This document shows, piece after piece, positions 42,981-52,175 of a DNA stretch of 64,000 nucleotides. Origin of the DNA: Phycisphaerae bacterium (GTDB lineage: Bacteria > Planctomycetota > Phycisphaerae > Tepidisphaerales > Tepidisphaeraceae). Every line of letters begins with the position of its first letter. Within the stretch, counting starts at the first letter, position 1. Location: the NCBI GenBank assembly GCA_025924315.1, contig JAICIO010000002.1, forward strand, positions 114,757-178,756, given 5' to 3'. The position numbers were made by a program, and so were the translations under genes. The notes beneath the pieces are model-generated. The model was not told where the DNA came from and ran no database searches. It worked only from the letters and a program-made list of their open reading frames with translations.

Positions 42981-43391
42981 TCACTTCTCTGCTCGGCTTC
43001 CCTTGAACGTGTACTTCACTTCCGTGCCGTCCTTCATTGTCCAAGTCAGATCTCCGCTGATCTCATTCGCGACGGCGGTGCCTGTCCACTTCAGTTCGCC
43101 TTCTTTGTCGCTCTTGGGCTTGGCGGTAAACGCGATCGTCTGCACTCCGCGGGTATCTTCGTCGTAGGCGACCGCATCGAAGCCTTGCTTCTTGAAATTC
43201 TCCGATTCGAAATTCCCGCCGGTGAAATTCAGCGTGTCTTTGAATTCTTTCTCGCCGACCTTGGGCGAATCGTCATCGCGGGTGATGGTCACGCTCCACT
43301 TCCCAAGCAGAATGTCCTTCGCCAAGACGGGGAGTGCCGCCCCGCTCACGAGCAACACCAGGAAAATCGCGATTGATGGTTTTGTTCGCAC
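42981..43391 (-). CDS. Small secreted protein of unknown function
   Basis: About 136 aa. GTG start at 43391 chosen because AAGGAGG lies 4 nt upstream. Signal peptide (KPSIAIFLVLLVSGAALPVLA) then a beta-rich domain: LLGKWSVTITRDDD, GKEFKDTLNF-like strands and a terminal DLTWTMKDGTEVKYTFKG. The strand pattern resembles lipocalin-like or DUF4488-type domains, but I cannot name it. Confidence 0.7.
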   Translation of the reverse strand: MRTKPSIAIFLVLLVSGAALPVLAKDILLGKWSVTITRDDDSPKVGEKEFKDTLNFTGGNFESENFKKQGFDAVAYDEDTRGVQTIAFTAKPKSDKEGELKWTGTAVANEISGDLTWTMKDGTEVKYTFKGSRAEK

Positions 43392-43460
43392 AAAGCCTCC
43401 TTCATCCACTGCCCCCAAAATCATATCGGGGAGATAGCCCCGCATTAACACCACGTTAAA

Positions 43461-43630
43461 GTGTCGAGCCTAGCTTCCGTCGCAGGCAAAGCGAAGGAGA
43501 AAACTGGCCCAGCGGCGGCGGAAGCGATGGCCATCACCATGGTCATCGGCAACTACGATCAGATCGTTCCGCCGCTGTTCGCCCGGTTGTCGGATCAAAA
43601 TCGGGCATTGAGCGACCCTAGGGATTTGTA
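43461..43630 (+). pseudogene. Relic of pstC (phosphate ABC permease), C-terminal fragment
   Basis: An open stretch reads GPAAAEAMAITMVIGNYDQI, matching the conserved GRA-GETMAVTMVIGN region near the C-terminus of PstC, then continues PPLFARLSDQNRAL before the stop in the REPIN-like element. Everything upstream of the conserved block is missing or scrambled, and the Gly and Arg/Glu of the consensus have changed. Next to the pstA relic it marks a former pst operon. Recognition rests on a short motif. Confidence 0.6.
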
Positions 43631-43698
43631 GGGTCCGCTTCAGCGGACCGGTTATTCGCCTTCCCGAAGACATAACCGTCCGCTGAAGCGGACCCTAC
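43628..43698. repeat. REPIN-like element, copy 5, at the pst deletion junction
   Basis: GTAGGGTCCGCTTCAGCGGACCGGTTATT and its inverse ending GCGGACCCTAC. It separates the pstC fragment from the pstA fragment, exactly where the rest of both genes is missing. The right half has lost two bases (TAACCGTCCGC). Confidence 0.92.
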
Positions 43699-43699
43699 A

Positions 43700-44046
43700 A
43701 ATCGCAAAGCGTCGACTGCTCTGGGGGCGACGAAGGCGCGGACGATTCTCCGCGTCGTACTTCCGCATGCGATGGGATCGATCGTCACTGGTGTGATGCT
43801 GGGCATCGCGCGCATCACCGGTGGGACCGCCCCGCTGCTCTTCACGGCCCTTGGGAGCCAATGGGTCATGACCGATCCGAACGACCCATTTCCGTCACTG
43901 ATCGTCCAAATTTATGATTATGCAAGAAGCCCCGATAAGAGCAGGAGAAGATTGCCATCGGCGGAATGATCGTGGTCATTCGCTTGATCTTTCTGCTGAA
44001 TCTTGGCATTCGCCTCATCGCGCGCACGCTGCGTGCGGCGACGTGA
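43700..44046 (+). pseudogene. Relic of pstA (phosphate ABC permease), C-terminal fragment with a frameshift
   Basis: The reading frame through 43718-43969 gives ALGATKARTILRVVLPHAMG, then GIVTG-like VTGVMLGIARITGGTAPLL, FTALGSQWVMTD and VQIYDYARSPD, the classic PstA cytoplasmic loop and C-terminal helices. It stops at 43967. A shifted frame then continues IRLIFLLNLGIRLIARTLR to a stop at 44044-44046, which is the last PstA membrane helix and basic tail. The N-terminal two thirds are absent. No functional phosphate transporter remains here. Confidence 0.82.
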
Positions 44047-44121
44047 CGCGGGCGAAAATCAACCGGTGCAATTTTCGTCCCCTTCCGTAGAATGACGCCG
44101 CCCGGTATACGGAAGGCGTCC

Positions 44122-45300
44122 ATGGCTTCTGTTTGTTTTTATTTTCAGGTTCACCAGCCCTATCGACTGCGACGCTACAGCGTCTTCGACACCGACCGTC
44201 ACTACTTCGACGATTTCAAAAACGCCGACATCCTGCGCAAGGTCGCGACGAAGTGTTATCTGCCGACCAATCGCATGCTGCTGGAAACGATCAAGATGCA
44301 CGAGGGGCGGTTCCGTGTGTCGTTTTCGGTGACCGGTGTCGCGCTCGAACAGTTCGATCAATACGCGCCGGAGGTGATGGAGACATTTCATCAGCTCAAC
44401 CAGACCGGCTGCGTCGAGTTTCTCGAAGAAACGTATTATCACTCGCTGTCGTTCCTCTACTCGCGCGAGGAGTTTCGCGCACAGGTCGAGCTGCATCGCA
44501 AGAAGATCAAGCAGCTCTTCGGCCAGGAACCGCGGATCTTTCGGAATACGGAGCTCATCTACAACAACGATCTCGCGCACTTCGTCAGCCACATGGGCTA
44601 CGACGCGGTGATTACCGAGGGCGCCGATCACATCCTCGGATACCGCAGCCCGAATTTCGTCTATCGTCCGCCGCACGCGCCGAACCTGCGGTTGCTGTTG
44701 AAGAATTATCGCCTCAGCGACGATATTGCGTTCCGCTTCAGCAATCGCGCATGGGAGCAGTGGCCCCTGACCGCGGAGAAATTCGCCCGCTGGGTGACGC
44801 AGATCAACGGCAACGGGTTCCTCTGCAACCTGTTCATGGACTTCGAAACCTTCGGCGAGCACCAGTGGGCCGACACGGGAATTTTCGATTTCCTTCGCCA
44901 TCTCCCGGGCGAGGTGATGAAGGCGAGCCTCGACAATAATTTCCTCACGCCGTCACAGATCGTCGATAAATATCCGATCTCCGGCGAGCTCGACGTCCCG
45001 CACATGATCAGCTGGGCAGACACCGAGCGCGACTTGAGCGCCTGGCTCGGCAATGCGATGCAGTCGAACGCGCTCCATGAGCTATACAAGCTCGAAGGCC
45101 CCCTCAAAGAACGCGGAGACGAGCAGCTGCTTGCCGACTGGCGGAAGCTGACGACGAGCGATCACTTCTACTACATGTGCACGAAGTACTGGTCCGACGG
45201 CGACGTCCACAAATACTTCTCGCCGTACGAATCGCCGTACGACAGCTACATCAACTTCATGAACGTGCTGGACAATATCCAGACGCGGCTGCGCGAGTAG
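44122..45300 (+). CDS. Glycoside hydrolase family 57 (alpha-amylase-like)
   Basis: About 392 aa from MASVCFYFQVHQPYRL (ribosome-binding site GGAAGG). The GH57 regions appear in order: HQPYRL (region 1), FRNTELIYNND (nucleophile Glu, region 3) and LFMDFETFGEHQW (acid Asp, region 4). A C-terminal helical segment follows. No signal peptide, so it acts on cytoplasmic alpha-glucan such as glycogen or maltodextrin. Confidence 0.92.
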   Translation: MASVCFYFQVHQPYRLRRYSVFDTDRHYFDDFKNADILRKVATKCYLPTNRMLLETIKMHEGRFRVSFSVTGVALEQFDQYAPEVMETFHQLNQTGCVEFLEETYYHSLSFLYSREEFRAQVELHRKKIKQLFGQEPRIFRNTELIYNNDLAHFVSHMGYDAVITEGADHILGYRSPNFVYRPPHAPNLRLLLKNYRLSDDIAFRFSNRAWEQWPLTAEKFARWVTQINGNGFLCNLFMDFETFGEHQWADTGIFDFLRHLPGEVMKASLDNNFLTPSQIVDKYPISGELDVPHMISWADTERDLSAWLGNAMQSNALHELYKLEGPLKERGDEQLLADWRKLTTSDHFYYMCTKYWSDGDVHKYFSPYESPYDSYINFMNVLDNIQTRLRE

Positions 45301-45314
45301 GCACAAGACGAATC

Positions 45315-45394
45315 GCCACGGAGACACAGAGAGCGCAGAGCAGGAAACATTTGGGCGCGTTCCCTGCGCTCTCGGTGTCTCTGTGGCTTTTTTT
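45315..45394 (+). terminator. Long inverted repeat with T run after the GH57 gene
   Basis: GCCACGGAGACACAGAGAGCGCAG and CTGCGCTCTCGGTGTCTCTGTGGC pair almost fully, and seven T follow the right arm. It can act as an intrinsic terminator for the GH57 transcript between convergent genes. The CCACGGAGACACAGAG arm is a dispersed-repeat sequence rather than a purpose-built terminator. Confidence 0.7.
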
Positions 45395-47319
45395 CACGGC
45401 TCGATGAAGACTTCATCCACGTAGCACCACATCCAATCCTCTCCGGGCTCGATCGATTGCACGATCGGGTGTTTCGTCGCGTGAAAATGTTTCGTCGCGT
45501 GCTTGTTCTTCGACGAATCGCAGCAGCCGACGTGGCCGCAGATTTTGCAGAGACGGAGGTGCACCCACGTGTCGCCCATCTTCAGGCATTCTTCACAGCC
45601 GTTGGTCTTCGGCGAGACATCTTTGATCTGTGAAACGTGCGTACATCCATTGGCATTGGTCATGGCGGCTCCTGATCTGGAATAAGTTTCGGTGATCTTA
45701 CCGAGAATCGCCTTCGCTTGGTTCGCATCACCCGCGACGATGAATTCGGCGCCGGCTTCCTTCATCGTCGGCGCCGCCGATGCGTCCGGGATGCGCACGA
45801 AGATCGGTAGATCGCTCCGCTGTGTGTGAGCAATCGTGACGGCGCGCTCGGTGATCTCCGCGTCGTCATCCGCAATGACGAGCAGTCGCGCACGGTCGAT
45901 CCCCGCGTCGCGCAGCGTCGGCAGGCGGCTGGTCGATCCACGGGCAACGGTCATCCCGGCGGCTTCCGCCTCTCGCGCGCCGTCGGGGCTGAGCGTCACG
46001 ACCACGAACGGAATCTTCGCATCCTTCAGTCCGCCGGCGATGATGCGCGCTGCGTCGGCCCAGCCATCGACGATGACGTGATCCCGGATTTCAGTTGGAT
46101 CGGACGGATTCGCCGGCAGCATCGAAAACTGACCCGTGCGGCCGACCTTCGCGCCCAGCGATGCGAACAGCGGCGTGAGCAGCATTAGCACTACGCTTGC
46201 GGCGATGAAGACATCCGGCCCAACCTGACTCATGCCGAAGGGCCTGACGCCTGCATCGATTCCTGTGCGAGAAAGGACGAACGAAAACTCACCGACCTGA
46301 ACGAGCAGCAGCGCGCACCAGAACGCGACCCGCAACGGTTGCCCGAGAAGCAGCGAGCTGATGCTTCCAGTGATCGATTTGAGAATCACGATCCCCACAA
46401 TTGCAATCAGCACGATCGGAAGATGTTGAATGACGAAGCTTAGATCGAGCAGTAGACCGACTGAAACGAAAAACGCAGCGGAAAACAGGATTTGCAGCGG
46501 CATGATCTCGCCGATTGCGTGATGGCGGAATCGACTCTCCGATACGACGAGCCCTCCAAGAAATGCGCCCAGCGCCAAACTCACGCCCGCCAAACTCGTG
46601 AGCCAGGCCGTGCCGAGACAGATCGCGACGACGGTCAGAAGGAACACTTCCTGCGAGCAGGTCATCGCGACGCGTTCGAGCAACGGTGGCATCAGGCGGC
46701 GTGCGCCGATCAGGACGATCGCAATGATGGCCGCGCCTTTCGCCAGCGCCCAGGCGATGCTCCAGAGCGAGCCCGACCCTGGTCCGAGCATCGGCACGAT
46801 CATCACCATCACGACAACCGCGAGATCCTGGAATAACAGGATCCCGAGGGCGGTCTGCGCGGGCAGCGTGTCCATCTCGCGACGATCCGTCAGCACCTTG
46901 AGCACGATCGCGGTGCTGCTGAGCGCGATGAGGCAACCGCTGAAAAAGCCATCGCGCCAGCCGACGCCGAAGGGAAGCAGCACGAGCATCGCGAGCGCGA
47001 TCGTGAGCAGCACCTGCGATGTTCCGCCCACCAGGATGTATCGCCGGATACTGCCGAGACGATCGAGGCTGAATTCCATCCCGATCGTGAAGAGCACGAG
47101 AATGACGCCAATTTCCGCGAGCGAATCGATCAGCGCCCGATCCTGGACAAGTCCGAGCGAGTGCGGTCCGAGCAGGACACCCGTCAGGAGAAATCCAATG
47201 ATCGGCACGATGCCGAGCCGTTGGCAGAGGTATCCCACCGCCGCTGCGGCAACGCAGAGGGCGACAAGCTCGGGAAGAAATGGAAGGGTCGCGGTTGCTG
47301 CAATCGGCACGCTGATCAT
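45394..47319 (-). CDS. Kef-type cation:proton antiporter fused to TrkA-N and a UBP zinc finger
   Basis: 641 aa. Residues 1 to about 390 carry 12 or so membrane helices of the CPA2 family (GFLLTGVLLGP, LFTIGMEFSLDRL, LSSTAIVLKVL, ILLFQDLAVV). About 405-520 is a TrkA-N-like domain (DHVIVDGWADAARIIAGGL), although the GxGxxG loop is altered. The last 90 residues are a UBP zinc finger (CEECLKMGDTWVHLRLCKIC, GHVGCCDSS, HATKH). An internal ATG at 45663 has AGGAG 5 nt upstream, so a separate zinc-finger protein could also be made. Probably a regulated K+ or Na+/H+ antiporter. Confidence 0.87.
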   Translation of the reverse strand: MISVPIAATATLPFLPELVALCVAAAAVGYLCQRLGIVPIIGFLLTGVLLGPHSLGLVQDRALIDSLAEIGVILVLFTIGMEFSLDRLGSIRRYILVGGTSQVLLTIALAMLVLLPFGVGWRDGFFSGCLIALSSTAIVLKVLTDRREMDTLPAQTALGILLFQDLAVVVMVMIVPMLGPGSGSLWSIAWALAKGAAIIAIVLIGARRLMPPLLERVAMTCSQEVFLLTVVAICLGTAWLTSLAGVSLALGAFLGGLVVSESRFRHHAIGEIMPLQILFSAAFFVSVGLLLDLSFVIQHLPIVLIAIVGIVILKSITGSISSLLLGQPLRVAFWCALLLVQVGEFSFVLSRTGIDAGVRPFGMSQVGPDVFIAASVVLMLLTPLFASLGAKVGRTGQFSMLPANPSDPTEIRDHVIVDGWADAARIIAGGLKDAKIPFVVVTLSPDGAREAEAAGMTVARGSTSRLPTLRDAGIDRARLLVIADDDAEITERAVTIAHTQRSDLPIFVRIPDASAAPTMKEAGAEFIVAGDANQAKAILGKITETYSRSGAAMTNANGCTHVSQIKDVSPKTNGCEECLKMGDTWVHLRLCKICGHVGCCDSSKNKHATKHFHATKHPIVQSIEPGEDWMWCYVDEVFIEP

Positions 47320-47346
47320 CGGTGCCGCATTGTAGCCCGGCTCGCG

Positions 47347-48570
47347 TCAGCTCACCGCTTCGACCGGTTCTTCCAACTCTGCGAGGAGTTTCTCGAGTGG
47401 CACGCCGCTAATCGACGTGATCGTCGGAGCACCGGACTGGCGGAGGGAGATTCGAACAGCATCGAGCGATTTGCCGTCTTGCGCGACTGGCGAAACTTTC
47501 GGTCGATACGCGTCTTTGGGATCGACTTCGATCACGACGGCGAGCGTGCCGTCGGAAAGCGTCACGCGCGTTCCGGGAACGAATGGCGGCGCGACGAGCT
47601 CCAATGCACCGAAGACGCGCGGGTCCATCCAGCCGGCGTAGCGGGATTTCATCGCATGGAGTGCCTGATAGTTGCTGCGCCGTTTCTGCTTCCCGCGCGG
47701 CGCGGTGAGGCGATCGTACAAATCGGCGACCAGGAGAATGCGCGAGAAGATGTGCACCTGTTCGCCGTGCAATGGCTGGTTCGTCGTCATGCGCGTGTTC
47801 ATGAGCGGGAAACCGCTGCCGTCGATGTGCTGGTGATGCTGCAACACGGCCGCCGCGCCGGTGGCTTCAAGGCCGGAGCGGAGCATGTCGTATCCCAAAC
47901 GCGGATGCGTCTCCCACTCTTCGCGCTGCGCAGCATCGTCGGGCGGATGCACGCCATCGAAGTTCTGGAGCTCCGGCGGAAGCTTGCACTTGCCCATGTC
48001 GTGCAGCATTCCCGCCACGCCAAGATTTACGATCTCCTTCGCGTGCGATGGTGGGAGGCGGCTGCGCTGCTCGATGATATAGGTTTCGAGCTTGATGCCC
48101 AGCAGGAGCGAAAGGTGCGCGACGGAGGTTGCATGTTCGACCGCTCCGTTCCCCATGCGCGACATGAGATCGAGAAACACGGGATGCTGGCCCTGGCTCA
48201 GCAGCGTGGTGATCATGTCGCGCGTGGCGGAATAATAGTCTTTGTACGACACTTCGGGGCGCGTGTTTTTCTCGGTGGTTTTGATCGTCGATTTGATCTG
48301 ATCGAAGATCTTTCGGCGCTCGGGGCTGAGCTGCACTGAGAGATGGCGATCGAGGTCTTCAAGTCCGGGATAATCGACGAGGATATGATCGACACCGAGC
48401 TCAGGAAGCCGGCGCAGCGTGGCGTCTTCGAGGACGTATCCTCGATTAAGCAGGACCTGATCCGGCAGTTGCGGGTTCATCACCGGCGACGCGAGGACCA
48501 TTCCCGGTTCGGCTTCTTCGATCGAAACGATTAACACAAATACACTCGCCTCTATCTTTTCATCGGACAT
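47347..48570 (-). CDS. HD-GYP domain protein (probable cyclic-di-GMP phosphodiesterase)
   Basis: 407 aa. A DUF3391-like N-terminal part (EEAEPGMVLASPVMN) is followed by the HD-GYP domain: VEHATSVAHLS, GMLHDMGKCKLP (HD pair), THPRLGYDML, and QHHQHIDGSGFP, where the GYP motif appears as GFP. A beta-rich tail follows (GTRVTLSDGTLAVVIEVDP). It is expected to hydrolyse cyclic-di-GMP; the GFP variant may change activity. Confidence 0.88.
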   Translation of the reverse strand: MSDEKIEASVFVLIVSIEEAEPGMVLASPVMNPQLPDQVLLNRGYVLEDATLRRLPELGVDHILVDYPGLEDLDRHLSVQLSPERRKIFDQIKSTIKTTEKNTRPEVSYKDYYSATRDMITTLLSQGQHPVFLDLMSRMGNGAVEHATSVAHLSLLLGIKLETYIIEQRSRLPPSHAKEIVNLGVAGMLHDMGKCKLPPELQNFDGVHPPDDAAQREEWETHPRLGYDMLRSGLEATGAAAVLQHHQHIDGSGFPLMNTRMTTNQPLHGEQVHIFSRILLVADLYDRLTAPRGKQKRRSNYQALHAMKSRYAGWMDPRVFGALELVAPPFVPGTRVTLSDGTLAVVIEVDPKDAYRPKVSPVAQDGKSLDAVRISLRQSGAPTITSISGVPLEKLLAELEEPVEAVS

Positions 48571-48679
48571 CGCGGGGCGGGCGCAAATTCATATGCTTGC
48601 TAAACCCGTGAAAATTCGGACGCGTGTCCCATAAAACGATGTGCGCGAGGCGGAAGATTTATAGTGTGATAACCGTTGC

Positions 48680-50170
48680 ATGACGATCAGCAGTGAAATA
48701 CCCGTGGCGTCACTGGATGAGCAGCGCGACCGCAAGGCTTGCACGCGCTATGGAGCGGCCATTGCGCTGCTGCTGATCCTCGCGCTGGCGGCGGTGATGC
48801 GACTCGAGCGACTGGGCGATCGAAGCATCTGGTTTGATGAAGCAGTGACGTTTCGTGTCGCGAGCGCATCGGCGGGCGAATTTCTCGATCGCCTGCGTCT
48901 TCTCGAGAACACCCCGCCGGTTCATTTCGCGATTGTGTGGGTGTGGATTCGGCTTTTCGGCGTTTCCGAAATCTCGCTGCGCATGCCATCCGTCATCGCC
49001 GGCTTGTGGGCCGTTTATCTGATCTATCGATTCGGGTCGCTGCTCATGACGCGCCGCGAAGGTTTGCTGGCGGCGGCGCTGTTGGCGTGTTCGCCGATAC
49101 AGATCGTGTATTCGCGCGAAGCACGCTCATACGAGTTAATGGTCTGCTTCGCCCTGCTCTCGTGTGTGAATTATCTGCACCTTCTGGCCGAGCCCACGCT
49201 TCGTCGGCGGTTCTGGTATGTGCTGAGCACTGCACTGCTCCTTTACACGCACCTTTTTTCGATCTTCGTGGTAGCGGCGCAGAACATCGCATTTCTGATC
49301 CGGTGGATGCGCCGCGCGTCGGAACGATTGAACCTCAAGCAATGGATCGCAATTCAATGCGTGACGGGCGCGACGGTGCTGCCATTTTTGCCCATCATCC
49401 TGTTTTGGGTTCGCCGTCAATCGATGGGATTCTGGATCCCCCGGCCGACGTTCGATTCGATCACCGCCGCGTATCTCGATTACGCAGGCCGACCCGTGCT
49501 CCTATGTGCCTTCGTCGCTCTAATGGTGATCGGCGTCAACCGCGCTCGTGCCCGCGCCGCCCTGCCGATCGCGCTACTTACCCTTCCGGTCCTTGCGCCG
49601 ATCATTGTTTCGATGCTGCGCACGCCACTATTCATCAGCCGATACGGCCTCGCCGCCGCGCCAGGAATGTTCCTGCTCGTCGCGAGTGGAATCGGCGCAA
49701 TTCGCTGGTCCATCCTTCAATGCGCATTGCTGATTGTGCTCATCGAATGGTCTCTTCAAGCGCCCCGCGAAGCGCCCATGGAAGATTGGCGAGCCGCGGC
49801 GCAGTACGTCGACGCGCTGGCGAACCCGAAAGATTACGTCGTGATTAACGAGCGCTTCGCGACCATTCCGTTCAACTTCTATTCACACCGCAGCGATCTA
49901 ACGGTGAAAGGTTTCTGGGGCGGAAGGGTAACGCTCGGCCTGCCGCTGGATCCCGGCGTGCATGCCTGGCTGGTGCTGAATCGGCCCAGCGTCCCGATGC
50001 AGGAAATCATCGACGCCGGAAACTGGCGCATCGTCCGGCAGAAATCCTTCCGCGAGATCATCGCGCTGGAGCTGGCGGACGGACAGACAGAAAAGCTTCC
50101 GCCGGAGCAGGACGCGGACCGTCGCACCGCCAAATCGGATGTCGCGTGGCAACCTAGTACGCGTGATTGA
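48680..50170 (+). CDS. Polytopic membrane glycosyltransferase (GT39/ArnT-like, GT-C fold)
   Basis: 496 aa with about ten membrane helices. RSIWFDEAVTFRVA after the first helix has the Asp-Glu pair typical of GT-C enzymes, and VYSREARSYELM follows in the lumenal loop. It likely transfers a sugar from a polyprenyl-phosphate donor on the outer face of the membrane. The 3' end overlaps the convergent metF gene by 17 nt. Confidence 0.83.
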   Translation: MTISSEIPVASLDEQRDRKACTRYGAAIALLLILALAAVMRLERLGDRSIWFDEAVTFRVASASAGEFLDRLRLLENTPPVHFAIVWVWIRLFGVSEISLRMPSVIAGLWAVYLIYRFGSLLMTRREGLLAAALLACSPIQIVYSREARSYELMVCFALLSCVNYLHLLAEPTLRRRFWYVLSTALLLYTHLFSIFVVAAQNIAFLIRWMRRASERLNLKQWIAIQCVTGATVLPFLPIILFWVRRQSMGFWIPRPTFDSITAAYLDYAGRPVLLCAFVALMVIGVNRARARAALPIALLTLPVLAPIIVSMLRTPLFISRYGLAAAPGMFLLVASGIGAIRWSILQCALLIVLIEWSLQAPREAPMEDWRAAAQYVDALANPKDYVVINERFATIPFNFYSHRSDLTVKGFWGGRVTLGLPLDPGVHAWLVLNRPSVPMQEIIDAGNWRIVRQKSFREIIALELADGQTEKLPPEQDADRRTAKSDVAWQPSTRD

Positions 50171-51029
50171 CGTCAAGCGACTTGCAGATGTCTGTGGTCG
50201 CCTTGCTTTTGTTCAGCGTATAGAAGTGCAGCCCATCGACGTCATTGAACAGCAGATCGCGACACTGCATCGCGGCGTATTCGACGCCGGTGCCATGCAC
50301 CGCATCCGGATCGTTCTCCACCGCTTCCATCTTCACGAGCAGGCGATGCGGAATCTTCGCGCCACACATCGAGACAAAGCGCTTGATCTGCGCGACGTTG
50401 GTGATCGGCATGATGCCGGCCATGATCGGTACGCGGATGCCCATCGAGCGTGCTTCGTCGCGAAAGCGGTAGAACTCGGCGTTGTCGAAGAAAAGCTGCG
50501 TGGTCACGAAGCATCCGCCGTTGTCGACCTTGCGTTTGAGATACTCGAGATCGCGCGTGCGATTCAAACACTGCGGGTGCCCTTCGGGATACCCCGCCAC
50601 GCCAATGCAGAAGTTGTTCCGCGATTTGACGAACGAAACGAGCTCATCGGCATTCGCGAATCCACCTTCCGTCGCGACGAACTGGCTCTGCCCCGCGGGC
50701 GGATCGCCGCGCAGGGCGAGCACGTTTCGTATGCCGGCGTTCCAAAGGTCGTCGAGAATCTTGCCAATCTCGCTCGAGGTGTGACCGACGCAGGTGAGAT
50801 GCGCCATCGCGCGAATGCTCAGCTCACGTTGAATCCGTTCGACCAGTGCGACCGTCTTTTCGCGGGTGCTTCCGCCGGCGCCGTAGGTCACGGAGACGTA
50901 GCTCGGATTGATCGGCTTAAGCTCGTCGATCGTCTTGTAAAGAGAAGCGAAACCCGCGTCAGTTTTCGGCGGGAAGAATTCGAATGAAATGGTTGGTTTG
51001 CCCTGCCCGAGAAGCTGATCAATCCGCAT
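50154..51029 (-). CDS. metF: Methylenetetrahydrofolate reductase
   Basis: 291 aa, the usual length of a bacterial MetF. Start at MRIDQLLGQG; longer reading frames upstream are spurious. TISFEFFPPKTD (catalytic Glu region), SVTYGAGGSTR, HLTCVGHT, NVLALRGDPP, GVAGYPEGHP, TQLFFD and GIMPITN are the FAD/NADH and folate-binding blocks. It makes methyl-THF for methionine synthesis. It is separate from the MTHFR fusion at 16258, so the genome has two. Confidence 0.95.
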   Translation of the reverse strand: MRIDQLLGQGKPTISFEFFPPKTDAGFASLYKTIDELKPINPSYVSVTYGAGGSTREKTVALVERIQRELSIRAMAHLTCVGHTSSEIGKILDDLWNAGIRNVLALRGDPPAGQSQFVATEGGFANADELVSFVKSRNNFCIGVAGYPEGHPQCLNRTRDLEYLKRKVDNGGCFVTTQLFFDNAEFYRFRDEARSMGIRVPIMAGIMPITNVAQIKRFVSMCGAKIPHRLLVKMEAVENDPDAVHGTGVEYAAMQCRDLLFNDVDGLHFYTLNKSKATTDICKSLDVNHAY

Positions 51030-51107
51030 AAACCGTGAGTGTAAACGTGATGACGGCTCATTTCCACGGGGGTGTGAGTTCGCCCCGCTCGATGTTACAG
51101 TCTTTGT

Positions 51108-52121
51108 ATGCAGTCGAAGACTTGGTCGGTTTTGGCGATGGCGGGCGCGCTGCTGCTGGCACAGGGCACGCGGGCGGAAGACTACAAGATCCGAATCTCG
51201 CTCCCCGCTCATGTCGGGGAGCGCGCCGACGCGCAGTATGTCGCGACTTCCACACTGCACTCGGTCATGAACTTCGACGATCGCGAAACGAAGAAGGATG
51301 AGGAGCAGCGCTTCGAGCTCGATGGGATCGAAGAGGTCCGCAAGATCGACACGAAAAATCGTGCGACGCAAATCGCGATCGAAATCAAACGCTGCGAGGA
51401 AGTGAAGAAGGATGGCAGCCGTCGGACGATCATTCCAGCGGGAAGAACCCTGATTGCGACTGCGAAGAAGAAGGCGGAAGCAGAGCTGAAGCTCGATCAA
51501 GGAAAGCTCGCTTCCAAGGATGAAACGCTGGTTCGGCTGATCGTTCACCTGCGCGATCAGGAGGGGCCGGATGATGATGAGGTTTTCGGCACGAGCAAGC
51601 GGCAGAGCGTTGGTGCATCCTGGCCGATGAACGCCCAGGCTTTTGTGAAGCAGCCGGTTGAGAACGGTTACGATCCCATCGATCCGAAGAACGTGAAAGG
51701 AAAGACGACGTTTGTCGCGGTGCAGGACGTTCCCGGGTTTGGGCCGTGCCTGCAATTGGAGCTCAACTTCACCGTCGAGCACATGACCGGCACGCAGGAC
51801 AACTACAAGATGATCGACGGGACGTATCAGTCGATCACCGCGATGCTCATGCCCGTGAACGACATTGATGATTCGCCGGCGGAGTCGTGGGCGAGCCAGT
51901 ATCACCAGATCTACACAGCGACGTACGACGGCAGACCGGTACGCGTCGAGCAGGATTCAGCGCGAACGATCGAGGGCCATCGCACCATGCTTCCGCCGAA
52001 GCCGGGCAGCACCACGCAGCCGACAACCGTGCCTTCCACGCGCCCGACGCCGAAGCCGCTTTCGACGAAGCCGGCGCTTGGTTCCACGACGAAATCCGCG
52101 GCAACATCGCAGGTCCGATAA
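51108..52121 (+). CDS. Secreted protein of unknown function with a Thr/Pro-rich tail
   Basis: 337 aa. Signal peptide (SVLAMAGALLLAQGTRA) then a soluble region rich in Lys/Glu and an internal repeat-free beta pattern. The last 50 residues are Thr/Pro/Ser-rich (STTQPTTVPSTRPTP), as in cell-envelope linkers. It starts 78 nt from the divergent metF. No family recognised. Confidence 0.7.
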   Translation: MQSKTWSVLAMAGALLLAQGTRAEDYKIRISLPAHVGERADAQYVATSTLHSVMNFDDRETKKDEEQRFELDGIEEVRKIDTKNRATQIAIEIKRCEEVKKDGSRRTIIPAGRTLIATAKKKAEAELKLDQGKLASKDETLVRLIVHLRDQEGPDDDEVFGTSKRQSVGASWPMNAQAFVKQPVENGYDPIDPKNVKGKTTFVAVQDVPGFGPCLQLELNFTVEHMTGTQDNYKMIDGTYQSITAMLMPVNDIDDSPAESWASQYHQIYTATYDGRPVRVEQDSARTIEGHRTMLPPKPGSTTQPTTVPSTRPTPKPLSTKPALGSTTKSAATSQVR

Positions 52122-52175
52122 ACACGCAAGTTCCGATCGCTGATTGGTCGATAACGCAATATCGAACTCCCGGCG

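Noticed and set aside
47161..48339. Plus-strand reading frame of 392 codons over the HD-GYP gene
   Set aside because: The minus strand carries the HD and GYP-like motifs; the plus translation shows no domain.
51030..51905. N-terminal extension of MetF by about 290 codons
   Set aside because: It runs antisense through the secreted-protein gene; MetF family length and the FEFFPP motif fit the start at 51029.
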